Below are positions 53,076 through 61,810 of a stretch of DNA of 64,000 bases, piece after piece. Below the pieces are notes generated by a model. The model was not told the DNA's origin. It made no database searches and was given only the letters and a program-made list of their open reading frames with translations. Location: positions 248,001-312,000 of the forward strand of contig NZ_DAMBYD010000003.1 in the NCBI RefSeq assembly GCF_032051575.1, read 5' to 3'. The position numbers and the translations under genes were made by a program. This DNA comes from Aminipila sp032051575. GTDB lineage: Bacteria > Bacillota > Clostridia > Peptostreptococcales > Anaerovoracaceae. Every line of letters starts with the position of its first letter. Within the stretch, counting starts at the first letter, position 1.

Positions 53076-53136
53076 TAATGGTTCCTCCTGTTATTTTTCT
53101 ATTCTATTCAGTTTTAGAAAACTGAGTAAAACCCCT
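53076..53136 (-). promoter_or_regulatory. Leader shared with the paralogous M14 gene
   Basis: On the minus strand the leader reads GGGGTTTTACTCAGTTT..., a small hairpin with arms CTCAGTTTT and AAAACTGAA (53106-53125), then an A-rich stretch, AACAGGAGG and ACCATTAATG. The same series, with few changes, is found at 58169-58233. The conservation in a noncoding region suggests either recent duplication or a regulatory RNA hairpin. Confidence 0.55.
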
Positions 53137-53243
53137 GTTGTGATAAGTATGTTGCAAGCCTCATCTCTCTTATTTCCCTTGGTGAACCGTTATTTATTCT
53201 ACTACTGCAATTTTAAAGAACTATTAAATCCCCTATTATGACT

Positions 53244-53597
53244 TTATAACTTTCTTTTAAAAATACTCTTTCCGTCTATTTTCCAACCTCCAAAATCTGA
53301 TTTTAGTACAATTACCATTTCTCTTTTTCCCTTTTGAAATTCTACCAAACACTCAGCAAAAGCAAGCCTTTTTTCCTTTTCAATCCTAATCGTGTGAATA
53401 TCCAAAAGTGTTCCTATATCCACATCATAATCTGAGTGAATTAAGAAATAATTTAATGGAACACTTTTTTGAAAAGAAGTATCTAAATAGCTAAACAGTT
53501 TTATTGGATCTGATTGGTAAAAGGCTTCATAGAAACCTGCCACCACTTTTTTAATTTGATTTTCTTCATTGCTTTCCATTTGAATCCCATTGTCCAT
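53244..53597 (-). CDS. Small NTF2/SnoaL-like protein, unknown function
   Basis: A 117-residue protein. VVAGFYEAFYQSDPIKLFSYL then a Tyr/Phe-rich middle and the final KSDFGGWKIDGKSIFKR look like the cone-shaped NTF2-like fold (DUF4878 or SnoaL type), although the match is by eye. There is no signal peptide or membrane helix. A promoter TTGACA (53703-53698), 17 bases and TATAAG (53680-53675) lies about 80 bases upstream. It is placed between the two giant peptidase genes without an obvious functional link. Confidence 0.65.
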   Translation of the reverse strand: MDNGIQMESNEENQIKKVVAGFYEAFYQSDPIKLFSYLDTSFQKSVPLNYFLIHSDYDVDIGTLLDIHTIRIEKEKRLAFAECLVEFQKGKREMVIVLKSDFGGWKIDGKSIFKRKL

Positions 53598-54022
53598 TTA
53601 AACATATTCCTTTGCTTATTTTTTTAATACCTAAAACCTAGGCATTTTTACCTAATTTTACTATTCACATAATTCTTATAATTTAAAAAATTTCCTTTGT
53701 CAAGTTACACAAATTATCAACTTGTCCTAATAATTTACTTTTATTCATAATTATCCATTTTGGACTTTCTTTTTTCTTTATTAGTGTTTAACCTGTGCAG
53801 ATAATCCGAGGTGTTATTATTTTTATTCATTACACCCAATACAAATACATTATCGTATTTTTCTCTTTGAATTCCTTATTTTTCAACACTTTAAAGGCAT
53901 TTTCCCAAGCGTTTTGTATAGTTCAATAAAAAATACCACATATTGTCATCAAAAACAAACACCCATGAAGAATATACGAAATTCCTCATGGGTGTCTGTA
54001 AACTAACTAACTGCTTATTCTA
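53598..54022. other. Intergenic region between the small NTF2-like gene and the M14-SLH gene
   Basis: No gene is seen in these 425 bases. It holds the promoter at 53675-53703 for the small gene and a terminator hairpin at 53949-53995 for the M14 gene (arms ACACCCATGA and TCATGGGTGT, T-rich tail on the minus strand). The remainder is AT-rich without recognisable structure. Confidence 0.65.
53949..53995 (-). terminator. Terminator of the M14-SLH gene
   Basis: Ten-base arms (53959-53968 and 53986-53995), followed on the minus strand by TTTGTTTTTG. It resembles the hairpin after the paralogue at 48340-48379. Confidence 0.82.
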
Positions 54023-57000
54023 TTAAATTAAACTATCAAGCCTCTGGAACATTGCTGCGACCTCTGCTCTAGTAGCAGAGCCCTTAGGATCAAGCAGATT
54101 TCCGCTCTTTCCTGTCATTATTCCTGTTCCTACTGCCCAAGTAACAGCTTCTTGTGCATAAGAAGCAACCTGTGCATGATCAGAGAAATTATTCAGATTA
54201 CCTTTTACCGTCATATCTGCTTTTTTATACTTTGCATAACGGTATAAAATACTTGCTAACTGTTCTCTCGTTATATCTCCATTTGGCATAAACTTATTGC
54301 CTTCATAACCAGTTACCACGCCATTGCTATTTGCCCATGTTACCGGACCACCATACCATAAGCTGGCGTCAACATCTGTAAATGTTGAGTTTCCTACTGT
54401 TGGCTGCCCTTCTAATCTGTATAACATCGTTACTATCATAGCTCTGTTTGTTCTTACATTTGGCCCGAAGGTACTATTGTCCAACCCTTTCATAATGCCC
54501 TTCTGCATTACATAGTTTACTGCCCCATTAAACCAGTTTGAAGAACTAACGTCTTTAAAATTAACTTTCACTGCATCATCTGTGGTGGTCGGTGTTCCAT
54601 CTGTCAGTTTAAACGTAGCTTTAATGGTATGGGTTGCAGTAACATTGCTGAATTTATATGAAGTTACTGCTCCTACACTCTTTCCATCTACCTTTACATC
54701 TTCAATGGCATATCCCTTATCTGGCTTAATGTTGAAGTTCTGACTGGAACCTTTTGCTACACTTGCCGTAGAAGGTGATATTGTTCCACCTTTTTCTGCT
54801 GAAACAGTTATGGTATATTTATCGGATACCGTGCTGCTATGTTTGCTGCTTCCTCCGCCATTACTTGGAGTATCTGATGAAAAATCTCCAATCTCATTTA
54901 TGCCAGCTGCCTCAGCAAAAATAGCTGTAGATAAGTATCTGTAATCATCCTGCTGATGTCCTTTATTGGTTATACTATTAGCAAACACTGTAACATCAAT
55001 CTTATTGTCATCATAAAGAATCGCTTCTACTTTTCCTTTTAATGAATTTCTAACATCTGTATAGCATCCAGAGATATGAAAATCATCATCACTGGATACA
55101 GTCAACAGGGCTATGGCACCTTTTGGTACTTGTGTAATGTATGATCCACTTTTTGAATAGGCGATAAAGTCCTTATCTTCTTTATAATTCTTTGTAATGA
55201 TGCTGTCCCCATATTTCACCTTAAATAAGGATTCATAAGAAGAATCATCTGTCTTGTAGTCAAAGCCTGAATTTAAAAGATTTTTTTTAATATCTGGAAG
55301 AGGATTTGCTCCCATTGCAATATAAGGAATACCGCTCTTAATTTTGTCTATAACCTTCGTTGGATTCGAATCCCGTTTTAAAGCATTACTGCCGATAATT
55401 ATATCTGCTTGATTTACATCTTTAGTCGTACTGAATCTCATCTGTTCCACTACTGCATAATAATCATGGTTAAACTTTTCATTAGAAGCATTTGCCCAAT
55501 CATCTTCAATTTCACCTACAATGTATACTTTAGGCTTAGTAATCGCACTTGCTGTCGGAATTACATCTACACCATACGCCTGCAAAATGTAATCATCTTT
55601 TATTGAGTTAAAATCATTTTCTGAAACTAAGAAATCACCTTGATTTTCTCCCTGTGAAACTAATTTAACTTCTTTAGAATCCCCTAGTAATTTGTTCACT
55701 GCTACAATTGCTGCAACTCCATTGTTATCAATAATAATCCCTTTGGTGGATGTTCCATTTACTACTGATTTACCCGTTTCACTTTCAGTTGTCTCTTCAA
55801 GTAATCCATCAAATGATTTCTCTTTATAAATCGCTGTAGCATTAAATCCTCTGAGTTCAGGAAAAGCCACTACTGATTCTGAGTATAATCCTGACCAGTT
55901 TGAAACGTCTTTGCCATTGTACATAATCATATTGGCCAAAGAACGTTTTGCCTGATGCATGTCAATAACCAGGGAACCTGCTTTATACGTTATATTATCT
56001 ATAGTTGTATCTGATTTTAATTTCTTTACCACTACACCATTCCAGTCAAAATATTTTTTGGTATCATACGCAGAAGCAATATTTCTCTGACTCTCTGTGT
56101 CTGTTGGAATAATCCAGTATTCTGGGTAGAATTTACCGTTTGACTTATCCCTATAATTGTTTACAACATCATTATTCTGGTCAACAAACCACGAATCTGT
56201 TGCTTCTGATTCTTCATTATTCACACCACGTTTAAAATACTCCATTTGATTTAAATACATGGCTTCTTTATTTTCTTTTACAAACTCTGATATCCCATAA
56301 AAACCATTTTCAAACAAAGCTACAGAATCACTATTAAGTTCAGGACATTCAATGGTGTATCCTGCAATGCACCCCTGAAACATAGCATAACTTGGAGTAT
56401 AATTAGTAGCCATATCATCCCAAGGATAGAACCATGTCTTTCCATCATAATACTCTCTTACAGGCATTTGATAGGTAGTATATTTTTCAACTCCGGCAAT
56501 TGCCGAATTTCCAAAAGCCTGGCCCCCCTGTAAAAAGTATGGGTACATTAAATCATATTCAAGATTTGGTTCATGTGGAGGAGTGCAAGGTTCAATTAGA
56601 AATTCCCTTACAAATCCATGCAAATCCAAAAATGAAATGGGTTGCCATTTAGCAGTAAGCGCACTCATATTTCTGGCTTCCTGTTGAACCTGAAATACGT
56701 TATCCCTGTTTGGATCAAAGCCAAAAGTATTCTGTCGGGTATTTGATTTTCTTCCATCGGGGTTTAATGTTAAATTACAAACAAATATAACATTATCCAG
56801 GATTTCATCTACCTTAAATTCTTTTTTACTTACATCATAAGTATTATTAAATAGTTCGATATCTTCCTTCAGACCTGTATTTACAAATACTTCTCCGGTA
56901 TCCTGATCTGCATCCGGTTTCGACATAAATTTACAATGTCCTACTGCAGTTGCAATTTTACTGATCTCAGGTGCAAACTTACTTTGTATGTCTGCAATTT

Positions 57001-58168
57001 TGTCCTCATTTCCCTCTTTAAATCCATCAATGCTAGAATATAAAATGGTCCCGCCTGCTCCAGCTTCTGCCAGTTTCTTTAAAAATACAACTTGTGCGTC
57101 TAATCCAGGATTTTCATCAGCATGTGTATTATTAATTATAATAGGTACCCTATAATCATCTAAGTCTCCATTTTTCAACCTGTCTATAATTGATGCTGGA
57201 TCTGAATGGGATTCTTTTACTAAATTTAAGTAATTGTTCACTGATTCTTCACTATCTGAAATAACCATGCAGTATGTAGATTCACCTTTTGTGGAATCTC
57301 CTACAGGTTCCTGATAAGCATATAATCCGTTTTTATTCGCTGTATTAATAATGTCATTCACTGTTTTATCCATGTCATCATACATAACATACTCATCATA
57401 AATATTCCATACAACCTTTGTTGCTGCTTCTTCTTTTTGTTTTTCTCCCAATTCATTGCTTATTTTTAAAACATAATCTCCAATTAAGCCAGGAAATACG
57501 CCTCTGTTGGACCGATATGCAGTTCCATCCAAATCATCGAAATAAAGTCCTGTTTTAATTGTTGCAGTAACAATTGACTTGTCTGCTTCATCAAGTGCTG
57601 GTGCTTCCACAAACTCAAACAGTGGTTTTTTCTCACGATAAGTGGTCCATTGATCTAACGGCTTTGTAGAATCCTGATCTTTTCCAAAAGACCAGGTTAG
57701 TTTGTTTACATTTTCAACTGGATTTTCAAAATCCACAGTTACTTTAATTTCTTTTTGAGTAGTCATAGACCAAAGTTTAGCATCTGTATCTTGTCCATTT
57801 AAAGTTTTTGCCTTTAATGTAATCTTTTCTGTACTTTCTTTAACTTGAAGTGCAGGGGCTGTGATGGCTGATTCACTAGTAATTTCTTCTTTACTAGTGA
57901 TAGCGCCCTCGCTTGTGATACCTCCTTCACTTGCGGCCGCACCTTCATTAGTAATACCGCCTTCGGTGGTTGCTGTCTCTCCTGTAGAAATTGCCTCTTC
58001 ACTGGTTACAACTCCTCCTGCAGAGATTGCTCCTTCACTGGCAGCAGATGCTTCACTTGTAATTGCTGGTGGGGTATCAACTACTGTATCTGCAGCAAAT
58101 GCTGTTGGAACAGTAGTGGTTAAAACCATAGCAGCTACAAGAAATACTGCTAATTTTTTTTTTAACAT
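54023..58168 (-). CDS. Giant surface M14 metallopeptidase with beta-repeat and three SLH motifs
   Basis: A 1381-residue paralogue of the 1557-residue protein, without the M28 part. Signal peptide (about 1-26, ending AFAAD); degenerate hexapeptide repeats of the SEGAIT type (about 35-105); a beta-sandwich-like segment (about 110-280); the M14 domain (about 290-680) with NTHADENPG, LNPDGRKSNTR, LDLHGF and YTIECPE, so both Zn ligands and the Glu are kept; a long helper region; the Gly-rich beta-repeat (about 1110-1190); and three SLH motifs (about 1195-1381). The last 270 residues are nearly identical to the paralogue, while the M14 domains differ greatly. A site GGAGGG precedes the ATG. Confidence 0.88.
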   Translation of the reverse strand: MLKKKLAVFLVAAMVLTTTVPTAFAADTVVDTPPAITSEASAASEGAISAGGVVTSEEAISTGETATTEGGITNEGAAASEGGITSEGAITSKEEITSESAITAPALQVKESTEKITLKAKTLNGQDTDAKLWSMTTQKEIKVTVDFENPVENVNKLTWSFGKDQDSTKPLDQWTTYREKKPLFEFVEAPALDEADKSIVTATIKTGLYFDDLDGTAYRSNRGVFPGLIGDYVLKISNELGEKQKEEAATKVVWNIYDEYVMYDDMDKTVNDIINTANKNGLYAYQEPVGDSTKGESTYCMVISDSEESVNNYLNLVKESHSDPASIIDRLKNGDLDDYRVPIIINNTHADENPGLDAQVVFLKKLAEAGAGGTILYSSIDGFKEGNEDKIADIQSKFAPEISKIATAVGHCKFMSKPDADQDTGEVFVNTGLKEDIELFNNTYDVSKKEFKVDEILDNVIFVCNLTLNPDGRKSNTRQNTFGFDPNRDNVFQVQQEARNMSALTAKWQPISFLDLHGFVREFLIEPCTPPHEPNLEYDLMYPYFLQGGQAFGNSAIAGVEKYTTYQMPVREYYDGKTWFYPWDDMATNYTPSYAMFQGCIAGYTIECPELNSDSVALFENGFYGISEFVKENKEAMYLNQMEYFKRGVNNEESEATDSWFVDQNNDVVNNYRDKSNGKFYPEYWIIPTDTESQRNIASAYDTKKYFDWNGVVVKKLKSDTTIDNITYKAGSLVIDMHQAKRSLANMIMYNGKDVSNWSGLYSESVVAFPELRGFNATAIYKEKSFDGLLEETTESETGKSVVNGTSTKGIIIDNNGVAAIVAVNKLLGDSKEVKLVSQGENQGDFLVSENDFNSIKDDYILQAYGVDVIPTASAITKPKVYIVGEIEDDWANASNEKFNHDYYAVVEQMRFSTTKDVNQADIIIGSNALKRDSNPTKVIDKIKSGIPYIAMGANPLPDIKKNLLNSGFDYKTDDSSYESLFKVKYGDSIITKNYKEDKDFIAYSKSGSYITQVPKGAIALLTVSSDDDFHISGCYTDVRNSLKGKVEAILYDDNKIDVTVFANSITNKGHQQDDYRYLSTAIFAEAAGINEIGDFSSDTPSNGGGSSKHSSTVSDKYTITVSAEKGGTISPSTASVAKGSSQNFNIKPDKGYAIEDVKVDGKSVGAVTSYKFSNVTATHTIKATFKLTDGTPTTTDDAVKVNFKDVSSSNWFNGAVNYVMQKGIMKGLDNSTFGPNVRTNRAMIVTMLYRLEGQPTVGNSTFTDVDASLWYGGPVTWANSNGVVTGYEGNKFMPNGDITREQLASILYRYAKYKKADMTVKGNLNNFSDHAQVASYAQEAVTWAVGTGIMTGKSGNLLDPKGSATRAEVAAMFQRLDSLI

Positions 58169-58233
58169 TAATGGTTCCCTCCTGTTATTTTTTTATTTTA
58201 TTCAGTATTAATAAACTGAGTAAAACCCCTATG
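58169..58233 (-). promoter_or_regulatory. Leader shared with the paralogous M28-M14 gene
   Basis: Same order as at 53076-53136: GGGGTTTTACTCAGT, a small hairpin (58201-58220), an A-rich stretch and AACAGGAGG before the start. See the counterpart. Confidence 0.55.
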
Positions 58234-58325
58234 ATTGTCCATATTAAATTTATTCCTTTCTTTTTCAATTAATACCTAAATTATTACCGCCGTTGCCGTA
58301 ATTTTTCCTATTATTTATCAAAAAA

Positions 58326-58372
58326 TAAAAATCCATGTAATAAGTCTAAATCAAACCTATCACATGGATTTA
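58326..58372 (-). terminator. Terminator of the EamA transporter gene
   Basis: Perfect 10-bp arms AAATCCATGT and ACATGGATTT (58330-58339 and 58363-58372), followed on the minus strand by TTATTTTTT. Confidence 0.82.
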
Positions 58373-58400
58373 AAGCTATGTATGGATTTAACAGAACCCT

Positions 58401-59300
58401 TTAGTCTACTGCTTCTTTCAGCCTGCTAACCCTCTCATTCCATATACACCACAAAGTAATGGCAACAACTACAATCACTGCACCAATCAGCGCGAAAAAG
58501 CCAGGGGCTTCTCCATTAAATAAAAATACCCATACAGGATTTAAAAGCGGCTCTATAGCGCCTATTAGATTACAGGCTAGTGCCGATCCATCTTTCATGG
58601 CCAGACCAAATAGTACATAGGGAATGCCTAACTGGAAAATACCTAAAGCTAAAATACTGAGTACTGCCGGAGTAGTTATTTCTGCATGTGTAAAAAACAA
58701 AGCCGGCAGCCCGATGATGGCTGTAAATATCTGCCCCAAAAGAATGCCTGTCATTCTGGTTTCTTCATCAACCTCTCCCACGACTAAATATGCACAAGCC
58801 ACCATAAGACCTGCTAAAATCCCAAAACAATTCCCCAAAATTCCACCAGGTGTCAATTGGTCAAAAAAGAATAACGAAATACCTGCAAGAGTTGCTGTAA
58901 CCGTAACCAAATCCCCTCTTCGGCATTTTTTATGTAAAAATACTGCAGATAATATCAAAATAAATACTGGTGATGTAAACTGCAGAACAATGGCGTTTGC
59001 TGCCGTTGTTAATTTATTAGCGATAACAAAGCTTAAAAAAATCCCACTCATAAAAAAACCGCTTAAAAAAGCTGATTTTACAAATTGTAATTTGATTTTT
59101 TTATGACGGATATAAGCATATACAATCACTGCGGCAATCCCACTACGCACACCTGCAATAGCAAGTGCATTCCAAGGGACCATTTTTATAAAAATGCCCC
59201 CAATACTCCATAGTGAAGCACATACCACCATATAAAGAATTGATTTTCTTCTTGCTGCTTTTGTTGGTGCCGCTTGTATTTCTGATAATATTGTCTCCAT
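58401..59300 (-). CDS. EamA/DMT-superfamily transporter
   Basis: A 299-residue protein with ten predicted membrane helices in two EamA repeats (about 18-145 and 160-290). VCASLWSIGGIFIKMVPWNALAIAG opens the first, and IEPLLNPVWVFLFNGEAPGF in the second is the classic EamA signature. Members export amino acids, nucleosides or other metabolites; the substrate is unknown. It is a single gene with its own terminator. GGAGG precedes the ATG. Confidence 0.9.
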   Translation of the reverse strand: METILSEIQAAPTKAARRKSILYMVVCASLWSIGGIFIKMVPWNALAIAGVRSGIAAVIVYAYIRHKKIKLQFVKSAFLSGFFMSGIFLSFVIANKLTTAANAIVLQFTSPVFILILSAVFLHKKCRRGDLVTVTATLAGISLFFFDQLTPGGILGNCFGILAGLMVACAYLVVGEVDEETRMTGILLGQIFTAIIGLPALFFTHAEITTPAVLSILALGIFQLGIPYVLFGLAMKDGSALACNLIGAIEPLLNPVWVFLFNGEAPGFFALIGAVIVVVAITLWCIWNERVSRLKEAVD

Positions 59301-59459
59301 ACTTTTCCTCCATTAATAATTCGAACTCTATTATATCTCAAATCCCCCCGTTTCCGCCATCTTTTTTTGACTATGTTTTTTTATAAATAAGTGTAAATCC
59401 TAAACAAATACAAAAGGGAAAATTTAGAAATTACACTTTATCTCAGATTAATTCAAAAC

Positions 59460-59496
59460 AAAATAGTACTTTAAATTAAAATCAAAGTACTATTTT
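59460..59496 (-). terminator. Terminator of the third regulator/ABC operon
   Basis: Thirteen-base perfect arms AAAATAGTACTTT and AAAGTACTATTTT (59460-59472 and 59484-59496), followed on the minus strand by TGTTTTG. It is located 45 bases after the permease stop. Confidence 0.85.
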
Positions 59497-59541
59497 ACAG
59501 TCTATTTTATCATGTCTAGCTGCCAAAAATCATAATCTCTG

Positions 59542-60783
59542 TCAAGCAACTTCATGCTTACAATAAGTACATACAGTAAGTAAAAGGAATACTGGAATTT
59601 CAATTACCGCGGCAGCTATTGTGACATAAGGTGTCCAAAAACTCATTTGCCCAATATGCAGGTAATTAAAGTCAGTAAGTTGATACAGCAAACTATTCTG
59701 CATACCGATTCCTGCTGATGGTAATATGAAACTAAGCCAATTAGTGCCGGCTGAATACGTAAATATCGGAACTAGGCACATTACAATGGCGATTAGGATA
59801 ACAGAAATGGGTTCCTTAAATTTAGCAGATATAAACAATGTAAAGCTGATGGTTGCCAACAAGGAAACAAGTCCTCCGGTTGCCAAAATGATTTGCAGTT
59901 GTCCTAAATTAAGCGAAGGCAGACTGATAACAGAAAACAACATCTGCATGGACGTTTTCATACACTCCGACCCGAACGCAAGGTTTGAAATCAATAGATG
60001 TATTGAAATGCATATGGTAAATGCTACCGCAAAGATGCTCAGAGCGGCCGATATTTTCACAATTGCCAATCGGGAGCGTCCATGCTTTGTACAGCGCAAA
60101 ATACTGTCCGATCCGGTTTGGTATTCATTGGAAAACGTAGGTGTGACAGCAGCGGTACATAAAATGACAAAGACGAAAATAAAAAGCACAATGTAATCGA
60201 AAGCGTCCCTTGAATATCCAGGATAAAGATGAAAGGGTTTTTTTACCTCTGCGTATTTTTGCAGAGCCTGTTTTTGTGCAGTTGGATATTTCTTTTGCTC
60301 CATCAGCATAATATCTTTTAGGTGTTGTTCTGTCTGCTCATAAAAGCCGTCTAATTGATCCGAAGATATGTTCATTAAACTCGTTCCCTGACCGGTTTTA
60401 GGGTCCGAAAATGCTTCCGGCAGCCTTCCTAGAAGTGGCTCGACAGGAAACACCTTTTCAATATAAAGGTCTAACGGAAACTCTCCTTTGTAAATGCTGT
60501 CCTCTCCATATTGCGAAACGGTGCTTTGATAAATTTCCAAGGCCTTCTTGAGCCTTTCAGGTGTAACTTCTCCATTATGAATAGAACGAAGTGAATTTTT
60601 AAATTCAATAGCCTCCAGACCATTTAACTCAATTAATTTCCCGTTTTTGGCCGGCTGATTAATTGATTCATAGATTACGGGAAGCCAAGCCATTACTACA
60701 GACATTGCCAGCGCAATGAGCAGTAAAATTACAGAGCGGCGTGATTTGAGCACGCGTTTTACTTCAAGCCAATAGATAAGCAT
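59542..60783 (-). CDS. ABC-2-type permease with a large N-terminal extracytoplasmic domain
   Basis: A 413-residue membrane protein. A first helix (about 16-38), then a hydrophilic extracytoplasmic domain of about 160 residues (about 40-205), then five helices (about 207-410). This is the layout of ABC-2 permeases that export or expel peptides. It follows the ATPase gene by 3 bases. The first base of the ATG lies close after the ATPase stop, and GGAGG inside the ATPase 3' end serves as ribosome binding site. Substrate unknown; the VanRS-like neighbours suggest an envelope-acting compound. Confidence 0.87.
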   Translation of the reverse strand: MLIYWLEVKRVLKSRRSVILLLIALAMSVVMAWLPVIYESINQPAKNGKLIELNGLEAIEFKNSLRSIHNGEVTPERLKKALEIYQSTVSQYGEDSIYKGEFPLDLYIEKVFPVEPLLGRLPEAFSDPKTGQGTSLMNISSDQLDGFYEQTEQHLKDIMLMEQKKYPTAQKQALQKYAEVKKPFHLYPGYSRDAFDYIVLFIFVFVILCTAAVTPTFSNEYQTGSDSILRCTKHGRSRLAIVKISAALSIFAVAFTICISIHLLISNLAFGSECMKTSMQMLFSVISLPSLNLGQLQIILATGGLVSLLATISFTLFISAKFKEPISVILIAIVMCLVPIFTYSAGTNWLSFILPSAGIGMQNSLLYQLTDFNYLHIGQMSFWTPYVTIAAAVIEIPVFLLLTVCTYCKHEVA

Positions 60784-60786
60784 AGA

Positions 60787-61674
60787 TTATTTTCCCTCCT
60801 TGTCGTTATCATCTTGCGGGAATAGCCACAAATATAAATCTTCCAAACGAGGCGAATCCATAACAGAGTTATTTGTTTTTGCCTCGTCAGCCAAATAACG
60901 AATAGATACCTGATTATTGCTTTCACTACGCTGGTTAATAATGCGTAATTGCATTTCATACATGGGCAGTTTGTCGGCGGGCACCAAGCAAGTCCAAACT
61001 TTTCCATGAACTTGCTTTACCAATTCATCTGTTGTCCCCACATTAAGAATTTTCCCAGCCTTCATAATGGCGTTTTGTGTAGCGATATACTCAATGTCAG
61101 ATACAATATGAGTTGAAATGAGAACAATACGGTCATGGGAAAATTCCGAAATGAAATTACGGAAACGCACCCTCTCGCCAGGATCAAGGCCTGCGGTGGG
61201 TTCATCCATAATCAAAATTTTAGGGTCGTTGATCATCGCTTGTGCAATCCCGACCCGACGCTTCATTCCCCCAGATAACTTTATAATTTTTTTGTTTTTT
61301 ACGTCGGAAAGGGTAAGTGTACCCAGCAGACTGTCAATCTTTTTTTTCGTTTCTCTTACCGGAATGTCCTTCAGTGCAGCGACATATTCCAAATAATCCT
61401 TCACTGTAAAATCTTGAAAAAATCCAAAGTCCTGCGGTAAGAAACCGAAAATGTTTCTGTACTCTCCTCCCATTGCGTGAATATCTTTACCGTCATAAAT
61501 GATTTTTCCGCTGGTTGGTTTCATAATATCTGCAATCATCCGCATAAGCGTGGTTTTCCCCGCTCCGTTGGCACCCAGCAGACCCCATATTCCCGGTGTA
61601 AGGTTCAAACAGACATTGTCCACAGCTGTTTTATCCTTGAACTGTTTACTAAGTTGTGTGGTTGTCAGTTCCAT
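60787..61674 (-). CDS. ABC transporter ATPase (lantibiotic-protection type)
   Basis: A 295-residue ATPase with Walker A GANGAGKTT (about 34-42), Q loop FLPQDFGFF, signature LSGGMKRR, Walker B ILIMDEPTAGLDP and H loop ISTHIV. A C-terminal extension of about 80 residues carries EDLYLWLFP near the end, as in export ATPases of ABC-2 systems. GGAG lies before the ATG. A 19-bp perfect hairpin occupies the gap to the kinase gene upstream. Confidence 0.93.
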   Translation of the reverse strand: MELTTTQLSKQFKDKTAVDNVCLNLTPGIWGLLGANGAGKTTLMRMIADIMKPTSGKIIYDGKDIHAMGGEYRNIFGFLPQDFGFFQDFTVKDYLEYVAALKDIPVRETKKKIDSLLGTLTLSDVKNKKIIKLSGGMKRRVGIAQAMINDPKILIMDEPTAGLDPGERVRFRNFISEFSHDRIVLISTHIVSDIEYIATQNAIMKAGKILNVGTTDELVKQVHGKVWTCLVPADKLPMYEMQLRIINQRSESNNQVSIRYLADEAKTNNSVMDSPRLEDLYLWLFPQDDNDKEGK

Positions 61675-61705
61675 GTTACTTCTCCTTTTCTTTTATTCCA
61701 AAGAA

Positions 61706-61750
61706 CAAACGTCCTTGTTCAGTATTGATTGTACTGAACAAGGACGTTTG
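61706..61750. repeat. Perfect 19-bp inverted repeat between kinase and ATPase genes
   Basis: Arms at 61706-61724 and 61732-61750 are exactly complementary around a 7-base centre. On the minus strand it is followed by TTCTTTGG, not a T run, so it is a weak terminator at best. It could attenuate or stabilise the mRNA between the regulatory and transporter halves, or be an operator. Confidence 0.85.
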
Positions 61751-61810
61751 AAAGTTTAAGATAAACAGAATAAATTCTTAAGGAAATCCTAATATTCGGC
61801 TTATATTTTC

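Noticed and set aside
52762..53241. A 159-codon plus-strand frame of Val/Ala/Ser-rich composition
   Set aside because: It is the antisense of the hexapeptide repeats and signal peptide of the M28-M14-SLH gene; the repetitive GSVVMAGS pattern comes directly from the 18-bp units.
57861..58211. A 116-codon plus-strand frame
   Set aside because: Antisense of the degenerate repeats of the M14-SLH gene; no ribosome binding site and the same artefact type.
58624..59106. A 160-codon plus-strand frame
   Set aside because: Antisense of the EamA transporter, whose signature and helices are unambiguous.
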